From: Nitrosomonadales bacterium
GTDB lineage: Bacteria; Pseudomonadota; Gammaproteobacteria; Burkholderiales; Gallionellaceae
Reading direction: 5' to 3'
NCBI GenBank assembly: GCA_016208015.1
Contig: JACQYW010000012.1
Coordinates: 186,001 to 250,000, forward strand
DNA: 64,000 bases
Shown: positions 8,450 through 17,305 of the stretch, one piece after another
How positions within the stretch are numbered: the stretch's first letter is position 1
Layout: every line of letters starts with the position of its first letter
Made by a program: the position numbers and the translations under genes
The notes under the pieces: generated by a model
Seen by the model: the letters and a program-made list of their open reading frames with translations, nothing else
Database searches by the model: none
What the model was told of the DNA's origin: nothing

Positions 8450-8555
8450 TCGGGAATAAAGGTTCAGCGCCGGGTGGCAGGGTCTCCGGCTGTCTTGCAT
8501 TTAGGGGCAGCTCTTGTAACAGCAAGGCAACTTGATTGCCAGCTTGTCTGTGGCG

Positions 8556-8595
8556 AAAATGGCTGATGAATATTCATTCATCAGCCATTTTTTCG
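8556..8595. terminator. Bidirectional terminator between the YeeE gene and the response regulator
   Basis: Fifteen-bp perfect stem (8556-8570 with 8577-8591) and a 6-nt loop. It is flanked by A-run and T-run, so it can serve the plus-strand transporter gene and the minus-strand regulator. Confidence 0.88.
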
Positions 8596-8640
8596 GGTAG
8601 TCGGTAACTCGAGTGTGCATGCCAATTTCTTCGTGTTGAA

Positions 8641-9270
8641 TCACGTTGCCTTGTTGTCGTTGAGCTGTAGCAATAGTTGGGTCAGTTCCGCGGAGGAATT
8701 GATACCGAGCTTCGATTTCAGATTCTGGCAATGAACCTGAACGGTTCGTTCGGAGATATCCAGCCGCATACCGATGGCCTTGTAAGGCAAACCGGCCACA
8801 ACGAGCCGCGCGACTTCCATTTCACGCAAGGACAGCCTGCTCAGGCGTTCCGCCAGCATTGACTTTGTCTCGCTTTCCTTGCGCCGCATGAGGTCGCGCC
8901 TGACGGCATGGCTGACGGCGTCGAGAAGCGTCTGGTCCTTGAATGGTTTCTCGATGAAATCGCTGGCGCCGAACTTCATGGCTTGGACGGCGATGGTGAC
9001 ATCGGCATGTCCGGTGAGGAAAATAACCGGCAATTGTATGTTTCGCTCATTGAGGATCCGCTGCAGCTCAAGTCCGCTCATCAACGGCATGCGAACGTCC
9101 AGGATCAGGCATCCGGGCTGGCTAAGCTCATCCAGCGCTGCCAGAAACGCTTCCGCCGAGTCATAAGCAGAGACACGCCAGCCGACCGATTCGAGCAGGA
9201 ACACGAGGGCTTTCCGAAGCGATGCATCATCGTCGACGACGATAACGAGTGGGGCTATGCATTCATTCAT
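8641..9270 (-). CDS. FixJ/LuxR-type response regulator (TtrR-like)
   Basis: A 209-residue two-component response regulator. The receiver domain (1-120) has the acidic pair VDDDAS, the phosphoacceptor in LILDVRMP, a TG switch motif (FLTGHAD) and the conserved K in IEKPFKD. The LuxR/FixJ helix-turn-helix (about 140-200) reads LSLREMEVARLVVAG..KAIGMRL.ISERTVQVH. Its start overlaps the end of the sensor gene by 8 nt, so the two are coupled. The sensor type points to the TtrS/TtrR family, which responds to tetrathionate or thiosulfate. Placement divergent from soxYZAXB suggests control of that operon, possibly through the palindrome at 11099-11116. Confidence 0.88.
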   Translation of the reverse strand: MNECIAPLVIVVDDDASLRKALVFLLESVGWRVSAYDSAEAFLAALDELSQPGCLILDVRMPLMSGLELQRILNERNIQLPVIFLTGHADVTIAVQAMKFGASDFIEKPFKDQTLLDAVSHAVRRDLMRRKESETKSMLAERLSRLSLREMEVARLVVAGLPYKAIGMRLDISERTVQVHCQNLKSKLGINSSAELTQLLLQLNDNKAT

Positions 9271-11026
9271 TATTTCGGTATTCCGGCAGGTTGAGTTGGA
9301 AAACGAGTCCGGGTTGCGGTTCGCGAGGATAGACGCTCAACTTGCCACTGTGTGCTTCGGCGATACTTTTGCAGATGGGAAGCCCAAGGCCGAGCCCGTC
9401 GGGTTTGGTGGTGAAGAATGGCTCGAAAAGATGTGCAAGAGTTTCAGGCAGGGGCTTGGGGCCGCGATCGGCAACGGCGATGGTCAAGTCTTTGCCGGTT
9501 CGGTCAAGGACGATATCGATCATGCGGCCTTCCGGGGGCAGGGAAATCATGGCGTCGGCGGCGTTCTTCATCAGGTTGATCAGCACTTGTTGTATCTGCT
9601 GATGATCGGCCTTGAGCATTTTACCTGCCGGCAGGCGGTTGTCTAAATTAACCGGAGGCAAGGCCGGCAGCATGGTTGAAAAGTTGTCGATGGCTTCATC
9701 GACTGTTTCGGCGATCGGGCGAAGCTCGCTGGCTGCCATGCGCTTTCGTGCAAAAGTGCGCACTTGGCGTATCACCTTGTCGGCACGCTCGGTCTGGGCG
9801 ACGATCTCCCTGTTCACTTTGGTAACCATGTCTGCGTTGACCTGTCCGGAAGCGCAGTTCCTTTCCAGACCCTGTGCATAGGCGGCTATGGTCGCCAGAG
9901 GCTGATTGAGTTCGTGCGCCAAAGTGCTTGCCATTTCTCCCAGAATGGAGAGCCTTGCCATATGTTCGGTTTTGATTTGCAGCCTGTAGGCATTCGCCCT
10001 CGATTCCCGCAGTTCGATGGTGCGCCGCTTAACCAGGATCTGGACGCGGATGAAATAGACTGCAACACCGAAAAGAACGAGCAGCGCGGTCAGCAGATAA
10101 GGGCGATAGTTTTTCATCAGCCCGCGGAAGCTGCTGGTTCTAAGTTCGGCATATGGGCCGATCATCAGGTCGCGGTCAAGTTCCAAGATCGGTTGATAGT
10201 CGGCAGGGATGCTCCAAGACAAGCCCTTGATGGAGGGAGGCATGGAGAGCAGGGTCACGGCGACCTTCTTGGCAAGCTCCAGGTCCATGTCCCCTGCGGC
10301 CGCCAGCGGCCAGTCCGGATAGAGTTGGGTTGACGGGACACACTTGAAGCCGGGTTCGGGGCGGGGGGACACCACCTTGAAGTCCGCAAGCTGCAGCTTG
10401 CCCTGTTTTGCCAATTGCTCGATCAGGCAAGTACGGACGATGGCAACATCCGCTTCGTTTGTGCGCAAGGCGTCAATCGCCAGACTCATGGGGAATCCCA
10501 CGTAGACAAGGCTGGCGTCACCGGCTTCCAGATCGACCCCTGCGCCCAGCAATTCCCGTGCGGCAGCGAGATAGCCGCCGAAGGCATCATTGGCGACCAC
10601 CGCGATACGTTTGCCGCGCAGATCGGAAAGCCTGGTCACGTCCTTGCGACCAGCCAGTGTCAGCACGGTCGAGCCAAGCGCTTTTTGCGGCGATGCCGCT
10701 TCCGGAAGCATGATGGTGGCGATGCGCTGGATGCCGAACTCCGAGGCGAGCGAAACGTACTGGCTGCCGTTGGTGAGCACGAAGCCCAGTTCGCCTTGAC
10801 GAACCGCTTCGTGCAATTGCTTGCCGTCCATTGGCGAGAGTTCGAATTTGTACCCGGGGATGGCGGCTCCGAGCTTTGACTGGATATCTGCCCAATTGAA
10901 AAGCACTCCGTCCAGTTCCCGGTATGACAGCACACCGATACGCACAGTGGTTTCAGAGGCTGTGGCGCAAGCCGGAAGAATCATGAAAACCGCAAGGACA
11001 AAGCGGGTCAAAGCGATGCGGAACAT
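9263..11026 (-). CDS. TtrS-like sensor histidine kinase with PhnD-type periplasmic domain
   Basis: A 587-residue sensor kinase. A signal peptide (MFRIALTRFVLAVFMILPACATA) precedes a periplasmic domain of the phosphonate-binding (PhnD) fold (about 28-300). One transmembrane helix follows near 325-345, then a short coiled coil, HisKA with the phosphoacceptor histidine in STLAHELNQPL, and a HATPase domain with N (LMKNAADA) and G boxes (GLGLGLPI). This layout is that of TtrS, the tetrathionate sensor. ATG 11026 has AAGAGG upstream and gives the best signal peptide. Ligand identity is inferred; a sulfur oxyanion is likely next to sox genes. Confidence 0.88.
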   Translation of the reverse strand: MFRIALTRFVLAVFMILPACATASETTVRIGVLSYRELDGVLFNWADIQSKLGAAIPGYKFELSPMDGKQLHEAVRQGELGFVLTNGSQYVSLASEFGIQRIATIMLPEAASPQKALGSTVLTLAGRKDVTRLSDLRGKRIAVVANDAFGGYLAAARELLGAGVDLEAGDASLVYVGFPMSLAIDALRTNEADVAIVRTCLIEQLAKQGKLQLADFKVVSPRPEPGFKCVPSTQLYPDWPLAAAGDMDLELAKKVAVTLLSMPPSIKGLSWSIPADYQPILELDRDLMIGPYAELRTSSFRGLMKNYRPYLLTALLVLFGVAVYFIRVQILVKRRTIELRESRANAYRLQIKTEHMARLSILGEMASTLAHELNQPLATIAAYAQGLERNCASGQVNADMVTKVNREIVAQTERADKVIRQVRTFARKRMAASELRPIAETVDEAIDNFSTMLPALPPVNLDNRLPAGKMLKADHQQIQQVLINLMKNAADAMISLPPEGRMIDIVLDRTGKDLTIAVADRGPKPLPETLAHLFEPFFTTKPDGLGLGLPICKSIAEAHSGKLSVYPREPQPGLVFQLNLPEYRNNE

Positions 11027-11098
11027 GGGCAAAAACCTCTTTTCTCCAGGGGGCAATGTGGCAATCCGGTTATACCCGCAGTGTCTCGCGCTCTGATC

Positions 11099-11116
11099 CT
11101 ACGCACAAGTGCGTAG
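11099..11116. promoter_or_regulatory. Palindromic candidate operator between the sensor kinase gene and soxY
   Basis: CTACGCAC and GTGCGTAG are exact inverted repeats with a 2-bp spacer. They lie 73 bp before the sensor start on the minus strand and 156 bp before soxY copy 2. Position and dyad symmetry suit a dimeric FixJ-type regulator, but no binding evidence is available. Confidence 0.5.
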
Positions 11117-11271
11117 TGTGTTACTCGAAGGTGACAATGTTTTTATTTGCTTCGAAGCCTTATCTTGCCAACCTCGCTGTTGGCAGTTCTGGCAGCGTCC
11201 TGCTCCCTGATCGGAACCGGGGAGAAGAATGGCATTTCTTTACAACAGTATTTATCCAGCGGAGGAAAAGC

Positions 11272-11766
11272 ATGATGAATAGCCCAGGACGGGAAGCAAT
11301 CAATATGGAACGTCGCAAGGCGCTCAAGACGGGAGGCGGCATCGGACTGATGGCGCTGTTCGGCGCGCTCGGTCTGTTGCAACCCGGCAAGGCGTTTGCG
11401 GAGTGGAACAAGACAGCCTTCTCGTCCAAGAGCATGGATGAGGCGCTGACCGCGCTGGGTGTGGCTGCACCGGCAGACAGCGATGCGATCAAGTTGACCG
11501 TGCCGGAGATCGCCGAGAACGGCTCGGTCGTACCCGTCACTGTCGTCAGCAACATGCCGAACGTCGAGCAGATCGCCATCTTCGTGGACAAGAACCCGAA
11601 CGTATTGGCTGCCAACTTCACCTTCCCGTCTGGCACCGAGGGCATGGTCACGACACGCGTCAAGATGGGGCAGACCGCCAATGTGGTCGCGCTGGTCAAG
11701 GCGGACGGCAAGTTCTATCGCGTCGCACGGGAAGTCAAGGTGACTGCCGGCGGCTGCGGCGGCTAA
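11272..11766 (+). CDS. soxY: SoxY sulfur carrier, copy 2
   Basis: SoxY of the main sox operon, 164 residues. The Tat leader is MERRKALKTGG, then a hydrophobic run ending KAFAEW, followed by the beta-sandwich domain. The C-terminal arm VTAGGCGG carries the sulfur-binding cysteine in its complete motif. GGAGG at 11261-11265 serves ATG 11272 or 11275, and an internal ATG at 11305 (MERRKA) would still keep the Tat motif. It heads soxYZAXB and is followed by soxZ after 40 nt. Transcription probably starts in the 245-nt region shared with the divergent sensor gene. Confidence 0.95.
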   Translation: MMNSPGREAINMERRKALKTGGGIGLMALFGALGLLQPGKAFAEWNKTAFSSKSMDEALTALGVAAPADSDAIKLTVPEIAENGSVVPVTVVSNMPNVEQIAIFVDKNPNVLAANFTFPSGTEGMVTTRVKMGQTANVVALVKADGKFYRVAREVKVTAGGCGG

Positions 11767-11806
11767 CGGTTTCCAGGCTCAATCCACTCGATTAAGGAAA
11801 AATATC

Positions 11807-12121
11807 ATGGGCAATCCAATGAAGATCCGCGCCGCGGTCAAAGACGGCGTCACTGAAGTCAAAGTACTCATGCAGCACGAGATGGAGACCGGTCTGCGCA
11901 AGGAAGCCGACGGCTCCCTGGTTCCGGCCTGGTTCATCACCGAGGTGAAAGCGCAGCATCAGGGCCGCACCGTGCTGGAGGCGCAGTATGGCCAATCCAT
12001 CTCGAAGAACCCCTACCTGTTGTTCCGTTTCAAGGGCGGTGCCGTCGGCGAAAAGGTCACGGTCAGCTGGACGGACAACAAGGGTGACACGCGCACCGAC
12101 GAGGCAGCGATCTCGGCTTGA
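11807..12121 (+). CDS. soxZ: SoxZ, copy 2
   Basis: A 104-residue SoxZ with MQHEMETG and SKNPYLLFRFKGG, closely parallel to copy 1 at 3159. It forms the SoxYZ heterodimer with the full-length SoxY encoded just upstream. It has no signal peptide, as expected for a protein exported together with Tat-borne SoxY. TAAGGAAAAA precedes the ATG. Confidence 0.95.
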   Translation: MGNPMKIRAAVKDGVTEVKVLMQHEMETGLRKEADGSLVPAWFITEVKAQHQGRTVLEAQYGQSISKNPYLLFRFKGGAVGEKVTVSWTDNKGDTRTDEAAISA

Positions 12122-12183
12122 AGCATGGCAGTCTGAACTGGCTGCATAGTTTGTGCGGCCGGACTTTCCCAGGGAGGCTTTAG

Positions 12184-13002
12184 ATGAATACCGGCAAATT
12201 GACAAAAATGATTTTGGTATTGGCACTGGCGGCAAGCGGGACGGCGCAGGCGGCCGATACCGCGGCATCCGACTCTGACAAGATCGAGCAGTACCGCGAG
12301 ATGATCAGCGACGGCAATCCGGCGGATTTCGACGAGATGCGCGGCGAAGAGCTGTGGAAGAAAGCGGGAGGCCCCAATCAGGCATCGCTGGAAAAATGCG
12401 ATCTGGGCAAAGGTCCCGGTGTGGTCAAGGGAGCGTATGCCGCCTTGCCGCGTTATTTCAAGGACACCAAGATGGTGCAGGATCTGGAGTCGCGCCTGCT
12501 GACCTGCATGACCACACTGCAGGGTATCCCGGAAGCGGATATCACCGCCAAGCCTTTCGCCAGCGACAAAAAGGCCTCGGATATTTCCTCACTGGCCAGC
12601 TATGTGGTGGGTCAATCCAAGGGCATCAAGATGGCCGTTTCGACCAAGCACCCCAAGGAGAAAGAGGCCTACGAGATCGGCAAGCGCATCTTCTTCTATC
12701 GCGCCGGTCCTTATGACTTCGCCTGCTCGACCTGTCATGCCACCAGCGATACACGTATCCGCATGCAGGACCTGCCCAACTTCCAGGTCAAGGCAGACGC
12801 ACAGGCAGCTTATGTCAGCTGGCCTGCCTATCGGGTCTCGCAAGGTTTGACGCGCTCGTTCCAGTGGCGTTTGAATGACTGCTTCAGGCAGCAACGTTTC
12901 CCCGAACCCAAATTCGCTTCGGAAGCGACAGTCGCTCTGACCATGTATCTGGCGGTCAGCGCAAACGGTGCAGAGTATGCAGGCCCAGGCCTGAAACGCT
13001 AG
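12184..13002 (+). CDS. soxA: SoxA, c-type cytochrome subunit of the SoxAX transferase
   Basis: Periplasmic 272-residue cytochrome that, with SoxX, couples thiosulfate to the SoxY cysteine. It has a Sec signal peptide (..LALAASGTAQAADT), one haem site CSTCH at about residue 181, and the active-site cysteine in LNDCFRQQRFP at about 233, which normally becomes the persulfide haem ligand. Two further cysteines (KCDLG and LLTCM) replace the N-terminal haem site of dihaem SoxA, so this is the single-haem type. GGGAGG precedes the start. soxX follows after 12 nt. Confidence 0.95.
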   Translation: MNTGKLTKMILVLALAASGTAQAADTAASDSDKIEQYREMISDGNPADFDEMRGEELWKKAGGPNQASLEKCDLGKGPGVVKGAYAALPRYFKDTKMVQDLESRLLTCMTTLQGIPEADITAKPFASDKKASDISSLASYVVGQSKGIKMAVSTKHPKEKEAYEIGKRIFFYRAGPYDFACSTCHATSDTRIRMQDLPNFQVKADAQAAYVSWPAYRVSQGLTRSFQWRLNDCFRQQRFPEPKFASEATVALTMYLAVSANGAEYAGPGLKR

Positions 13003-13014
13003 GAGACGACGATC

Positions 13015-13647
13015 ATGAACGCAAAACAATTGTTTGGAATAGCCGTGTCTGTGTGTCTGGCGAGCGTGACCTTTTCTGCGCAGGCCGGCAGCAAGGACGA
13101 CAAGAAACTGGATGCAAAGACCGTCGAGATCATCAAGCGCGATTTCCGCGACAAGGGCATCGCCAAGGCCGACCGCGTCAACCAGGACGAGTTGCAGGCG
13201 GCATGCAGCAAGTACAAAGACGAATTGCCCGACAAGCTGAAGGCAAAACTGGAAGCGGCACAGGCCAAGGAAATCAAATGGCCTGCCGACGGCAATTTCA
13301 TGGGCGACTGGAAAGCCGGGGAAAAGTTGGCCCAGAGCGGCAAAGGGATGACCTGGAGCGACAAAGCGGAAGATCCTGCCGGGGGCAATTGCTACAACTG
13401 CCACCGTCTCTCCGCCAAGGAGATCGCCTACGGCACCATCGGCCCCAGCCTGCTGAACTATGGCAAGAAGCGCGCTGCCAAGGAAGAGTTGCAGCGTAGC
13501 GTGTATGGCCATATCTACAACGCCAAAGCCTACAATGCCTGCGCCAACATGCCCCGTTTCGGACACATGGGAATTTTGAGTGAAGCGCAGATCAAGGACC
13601 TGGTCGCATTGCTGCTGGATCCGGAATCCCCCGTCAACCCCAAGTAA
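13015..13647 (+). CDS. soxX: SoxX, c-type cytochrome subunit
   Basis: A 210-residue partner of SoxA. A signal peptide (cut near FSAQAGS) is followed by an N-terminal lysine-rich extension of about 80 residues. The cytochrome domain has CYNCH at about residue 126 and a likely axial methionine in NMPRFGHMG. The extension makes it longer than compact SoxX proteins, but such long forms occur in betaproteobacteria. AGGAG lies 10 nt before the ATG. A hairpin at 13655-13683 separates it from soxB. Confidence 0.93.
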   Translation: MNAKQLFGIAVSVCLASVTFSAQAGSKDDKKLDAKTVEIIKRDFRDKGIAKADRVNQDELQAACSKYKDELPDKLKAKLEAAQAKEIKWPADGNFMGDWKAGEKLAQSGKGMTWSDKAEDPAGGNCYNCHRLSAKEIAYGTIGPSLLNYGKKRAAKEELQRSVYGHIYNAKAYNACANMPRFGHMGILSEAQIKDLVALLLDPESPVNPK

Positions 13648-13654
13648 CACGATA

Positions 13655-13683
13655 CCTGCCCCTTCCGTCGAGGAAGGGGCAGG
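13655..13683 (+). terminator. Hairpin between soxX and soxB
   Basis: Twelve-bp perfect stem (13655-13666 with 13672-13683) and a 5-nt loop. Only a weak T-rich stretch follows (TGTCTTTTC), so some read-through into soxB is likely. Confidence 0.55.
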
Positions 13684-13782
13684 GTATGCGGTGTCTTTTC
13701 AAATTCGATCCTGACGGCCTTTCGTTGATCCATTCATGACGACGGTTCGTCTTGCTGTCTGTTCTGTGCGAAGGATTTTTTC

Positions 13783-15507
13783 ATGGATATGAATCGTCGT
13801 GAGTTTCTGCAATTGCTGGCGATCGCCTCGGCTGGCGGTTTCATGCTGCACAACAATGAAAGCTATGCGGCGAGCAATGCCGCGCGCATGTACGATCTGC
13901 CGCGTCATGGCAATGTCAGTTTGCTGCATATCACCGACAGTCACGCGCAGCTCAATCCGATGTATTTTCGCGAGCCCGAGATCAATCTCGGCATAGGCGC
14001 GATGAAGGGGCAGCCGCCGCATCTGGTTGGCAATGCCTTGCTCAAACATTTTGGTGTCAAGCCGGGTTCGCCCGAAGCCCACGCTTACACCAGCCTCGAC
14101 TATATCAATGCGGCACGCACCTATGGCAAGGTCGGCGGCTTCGCCCATCTCGCCACGCTGGTCAAACAGATACGCGCTTCGCGCCCCGGGTCACTGCTGC
14201 TGGATGGCGGCGACACCTGGCAAGGCAGCGGGCAGGCGATGTGGAGCAACGGTCAGGACATGATCGATGCCTGTCTCGAACTGGGCGTGGACGTGATGAC
14301 CATGCACTGGGAATGCACCTACGGCGCGCAGCGCATCAAGGAGGTCGAGGAGGGGCAGTTGCGCGGCAGGATGGACGTGGTCGCACAGAACGTGAAGACC
14401 GCCGACTTCGGCGATGCCGTGTTCAAGCCCTACGTCATCCGCGAGATCAACAAGGTGCCGGTGGCCATCATCGGCCAGGCCTTTCCCTACAGCACCATCG
14501 CCAACCCGCGCTACTTCGTGCCCGACTGGTCCTACGGCATCCAGGAAGAGAGCCTGCAACTCGTCATCGACGAAGCGCGCGGCAAAGGTGCACAGGTGGT
14601 CGTACTGCTGTCGCACAACGGCATGGATGTCGACCTCAAGCTCGCCTCGCGCGTGAGCGGGCTCGATGCCATCCTCGGCGGCCACACCCACGACGGCATC
14701 CCCGCGCCCATCCCGGTGAAGAATCGCGCAGGCACCACGCTGGTGACCAACGCCGGCTCCAACGGCAAGTTTCTGGGCGTGCTCGACTTCGAGGTCAAGT
14801 CGGGCAAGGTCGCCAGCTTCCGCTACAAACTGCTGCCGGTGTTCTCCAACCTGCTCGCGGCGGACGCGAACATGAGCGCGCTGATGCAGAAACACCGCGC
14901 GCCATATGAGAGCAAACTCTCCGAAAAACTGGCGACCACCGACGGCCTGCTCTACCGTCGCGGCAATTTCAACGGCAGCTTCGACCAAGTGATCCTCGAT
15001 GCACTGATGAAAGAGAAGGATGCGCCCATCGCCTTCTCGCCGGGTTTCCGCTGGGGCACTTCGTTATTGCCGGGTTCGGACATCACCATGGAAGACGTGC
15101 TCAACCAGACCGCCATCACCTACCCGTACACCACGCTCACCGAAATGAAAGGCGAGCAGATCAAGATGGTGCTGGAGGATGTGTGCGACAACCTGTTCAA
15201 CCCCGATCCCTATTATCAGCAGGGCGGCGACATGGTGCGCGTGGGCGGGCTGGAATATACCTGCGAACCGGGAGCCGCAATGGGCAAGCGCATCCAGGAC
15301 CTGCGCCTGCAAGGCAAACCACTGGATGCGGCCAAGACCTACAAGGTGGCGGGTTGGGCGCCGGTATCGGAAGCCGCGCGCGATGCGGGCGGCGAGCCGA
15401 TCTGGGACCTGGTCGCGCGCCATCTGCGCAACGAGAAAGTCGTCAAGGTGAGTTCATCCAGCGTGCCGAAATTGAAGGGCGTCGCCGGCAACCCCGGCAT
15501 GATCTGA
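13783..15507 (+). CDS. soxB: SoxB, dimanganese sulfate thiol esterase
   Basis: Periplasmic enzyme that hydrolyses sulfate from the SoxY-bound thiosulfonate. The 574-residue length is typical. A Tat leader (MNRREFLQLLAIAS) precedes the metallophosphatase-like domain with HITDSHAQ, GGDTWQGSG, MHWECTYG (where 5'-nucleotidases have GNHE), LSHNGMD and GGHTHDG. The C-terminal 5'-nucleotidase-type substrate domain follows from about residue 360. It completes the soxYZAXB cluster. No soxCD is visible in the window, which is the pattern of bacteria that route sulfane sulfur to Dsr instead of oxidising it fully in the periplasm. Confidence 0.96.
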   Translation: MDMNRREFLQLLAIASAGGFMLHNNESYAASNAARMYDLPRHGNVSLLHITDSHAQLNPMYFREPEINLGIGAMKGQPPHLVGNALLKHFGVKPGSPEAHAYTSLDYINAARTYGKVGGFAHLATLVKQIRASRPGSLLLDGGDTWQGSGQAMWSNGQDMIDACLELGVDVMTMHWECTYGAQRIKEVEEGQLRGRMDVVAQNVKTADFGDAVFKPYVIREINKVPVAIIGQAFPYSTIANPRYFVPDWSYGIQEESLQLVIDEARGKGAQVVVLLSHNGMDVDLKLASRVSGLDAILGGHTHDGIPAPIPVKNRAGTTLVTNAGSNGKFLGVLDFEVKSGKVASFRYKLLPVFSNLLAADANMSALMQKHRAPYESKLSEKLATTDGLLYRRGNFNGSFDQVILDALMKEKDAPIAFSPGFRWGTSLLPGSDITMEDVLNQTAITYPYTTLTEMKGEQIKMVLEDVCDNLFNPDPYYQQGGDMVRVGGLEYTCEPGAAMGKRIQDLRLQGKPLDAAKTYKVAGWAPVSEAARDAGGEPIWDLVARHLRNEKVVKVSSSSVPKLKGVAGNPGMI

Positions 15508-15528
15508 AGCCGAATGAAAGGAGAGGCC

Positions 15529-16035
15529 ATGAACTTAATCCGTATCGTTTTCTCGCTGCTGTTCGCTTTGGCATTGCCAACGGCGAGCGTAGCCGAGACC
15601 AAGAGCGGTATCAGCTACCACGATGTCAAACTGCAGATCGCGCGCATCCAGGTGCAGGACAGCGTCAGCTTCGACGACGCGGTGGAGTCGCTCAAGCTGC
15701 GCGCCAATCAGCACAACTTGAAATTCGTCGGCGTGAATGCGCTGTACAAGGAGATCGAGGCGCTCACCGGCAAACCGGCCAAGCGCATGGAGATCTACAA
15801 CTTCTGCGACGGACTGACGGCGAACAAGATGCTGGCCGCAGACCCGATGATGATCGCCTTCATGCCGTGTCGCATCGCCATCCTGGAAGACGCGCAGGGC
15901 AAGCGCTGGATCATCTCGATGATGATGGACCTCAAGCTGGTAAAGAAACTGCCTGCCGATGCGCGCAACAGCGCCGAACGCGTGATGGCCGCGATGAAGG
16001 ACATGATGGTGGCGGCGAGTCGCAGCGACCTTTAA
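15529..16035 (+). CDS. Secreted DUF302-family protein
   Basis: A 168-residue protein with a Sec signal peptide (MNLIRIVFSLLFALA..SVAETK) and a DUF302-like core (SFDDAVESLKLRANQHNLKFVG, then MEIYNFCDG and MPCRIAIL). DUF302 proteins (PF03625) are small periplasmic proteins of unclear function that occur near sulfur-oxidation and redox genes. ATG 15529 is chosen because the in-frame ATG at 15514 lies within the sequence containing the GGAG ribosome-binding site. It starts 21 nt after soxB and is probably in the same operon. Confidence 0.75.
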   Translation: MNLIRIVFSLLFALALPTASVAETKSGISYHDVKLQIARIQVQDSVSFDDAVESLKLRANQHNLKFVGVNALYKEIEALTGKPAKRMEIYNFCDGLTANKMLAADPMMIAFMPCRIAILEDAQGKRWIISMMMDLKLVKKLPADARNSAERVMAAMKDMMVAASRSDL

Positions 16036-16054
16036 GTGATCTGATGTAGTGGCA

Positions 16055-16139
16055 AGGGTGGGCAGTGCGAACGGGTAACGGCGAAACCGTTGGAAACCCG
16101 TCGGCTTCCCCCTTGCGGGGACGAAAGCGTACCCACCCT
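16055..16139. repeat. Nested palindromic repeat element (REP/MITE-like)
   Basis: Terminal inverted repeats of 8 bp (16055-16062 and 16132-16139) enclose two further hairpins (16071-16081 with 16087-16101, and a C-run/G-run pair near 16108-16120). It lies between convergent genes and could also act as a terminator. A single copy is visible here, so its repeat nature is inferred from structure. Confidence 0.45.
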
Positions 16140-16145
16140 GCGTCT

Positions 16146-17051
16146 TTATTCCCATTCCAACTGCGGGTACAGCAGCGCGACGTTGCGGCGGTTGACCGCG
16201 TCGAACAGCAGCCATTTACCCTGCTCCGAACGGGCGGCAGTCGGTATGGTTTGCTCCATGCTGTTGCCCTGCTTGATGGCATTGCGCACATCGGCCAGCA
16301 AGGTTTCGAGGTAACGCTTCTCGTCGTCGAGGGCGGTGCCCAGTGTCTTGGTGGTGGAACCATGCCCCGCAACGAAGTGTGTTGCGGGCGTGCCGCGCAA
16401 CTGCTCGATGACTTCCAGCCAGCCCGGGATGTTGCCGTCGATGGACGGCGTGCGTTCGACGAACAACAGGTCGCCGGTCCACAGCGTCTTGCTCGCCGTA
16501 TCGAACACGCTCAGGTCGGCCGGGCTGTGTGCGACCGGGTGTGCCGTCAGGCGCAGGGTGCGGCCACCCAGATCAAGATCGTGCGTGGCCGCGACAGACA
16601 GGGAGGGCGGGATCAGTTCGGTCCCGGCCGCATCGGCACCTACCCACTCGGCCTGGTTGCGCAGATACGCTTCCCTGCGCAGCGCCATGGCTTCGGTCAG
16701 TTTGCCGTGCCCGACAAAAACGGGTTTATCCTGTTTGAAGGCGGCATTGCCGAGGGAGTGGTCGGGATGGACATGCGTGTTGATGACATACAGGATGGGT
16801 AGTCTGGATACTTTTCGTAACGCCTCGCGCAATCGCGAGCCGATCTTCGGCGAACCGCCGGTGTCGATCACGGCGATGCCTTTATTGCCGACGACGAAGC
16901 CGATATTGCAGATGTCGCCGCCGTAACCGGCGTTGAGGTCTTTATGTTCACCGTGGTGTACATAGATACCTGTTGCAATTTGCTCAATTTTCAGCGGATC
17001 GGACAGGGTCAGAGTGGGAAATAATGTGAGCAGAACGAGAAGTTTTCGCAT
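16146..17051 (-). CDS. SoxH-like periplasmic metallo-beta-lactamase-fold hydrolase
   Basis: A 301-residue protein with a signal peptide (MRKLLVLLTLFPTLTLS) and a metallo-beta-lactamase fold. It has the zinc motif NTHVHPDH at about 92-99, further ligands in AHSPADL and GDLLF, and VAGHGS near 225. The closest known types are SoxH and the quinoprotein relay zinc metallohydrolases, whose exact reaction is unsettled. It converges on the sox operon across a palindromic element, so it is a separate transcription unit. Confidence 0.78.
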   Translation of the reverse strand: MRKLLVLLTLFPTLTLSDPLKIEQIATGIYVHHGEHKDLNAGYGGDICNIGFVVGNKGIAVIDTGGSPKIGSRLREALRKVSRLPILYVINTHVHPDHSLGNAAFKQDKPVFVGHGKLTEAMALRREAYLRNQAEWVGADAAGTELIPPSLSVAATHDLDLGGRTLRLTAHPVAHSPADLSVFDTASKTLWTGDLLFVERTPSIDGNIPGWLEVIEQLRGTPATHFVAGHGSTTKTLGTALDDEKRYLETLLADVRNAIKQGNSMEQTIPTAARSEQGKWLLFDAVNRRNVALLYPQLEWE

Positions 17052-17230
17052 GGGTAGGATTTAACAAAATAGTTAACTGGAACAGCGTGTTGGTTTACTA
17101 TCGCTTGTGGCAGATCACGGAACGAATGTGAAGGGAATGTAAAGATTCTGTCTGGCCCGAATACAGATAACACCAATGGGGTATCTGCTTCCCACTTATT
17201 GGTTATGGACGTGTCGGGCAAGTATATTCC

Positions 17231-17279
17231 TATAATGTTACTCAGTTATAGTGCTGAAGTGCAGACCCGCACTTTTTTT
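17231..17279 (+). promoter_or_regulatory. Putative tusA promoter -10 and leader hairpin with T-run
   Basis: TATAAT at 17231-17236 is a consensus -10. About 20 nt further, a short hairpin (17257-17262 with 17269-17274, 6-nt loop) is followed by seven T, then 27 nt to the tusA start. It could attenuate the tusA mRNA. The stem is short, so this is tentative. Confidence 0.4.
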
Positions 17280-17305
17280 AATAGTCCGTATGAGGGAGAG
17301 AAACA

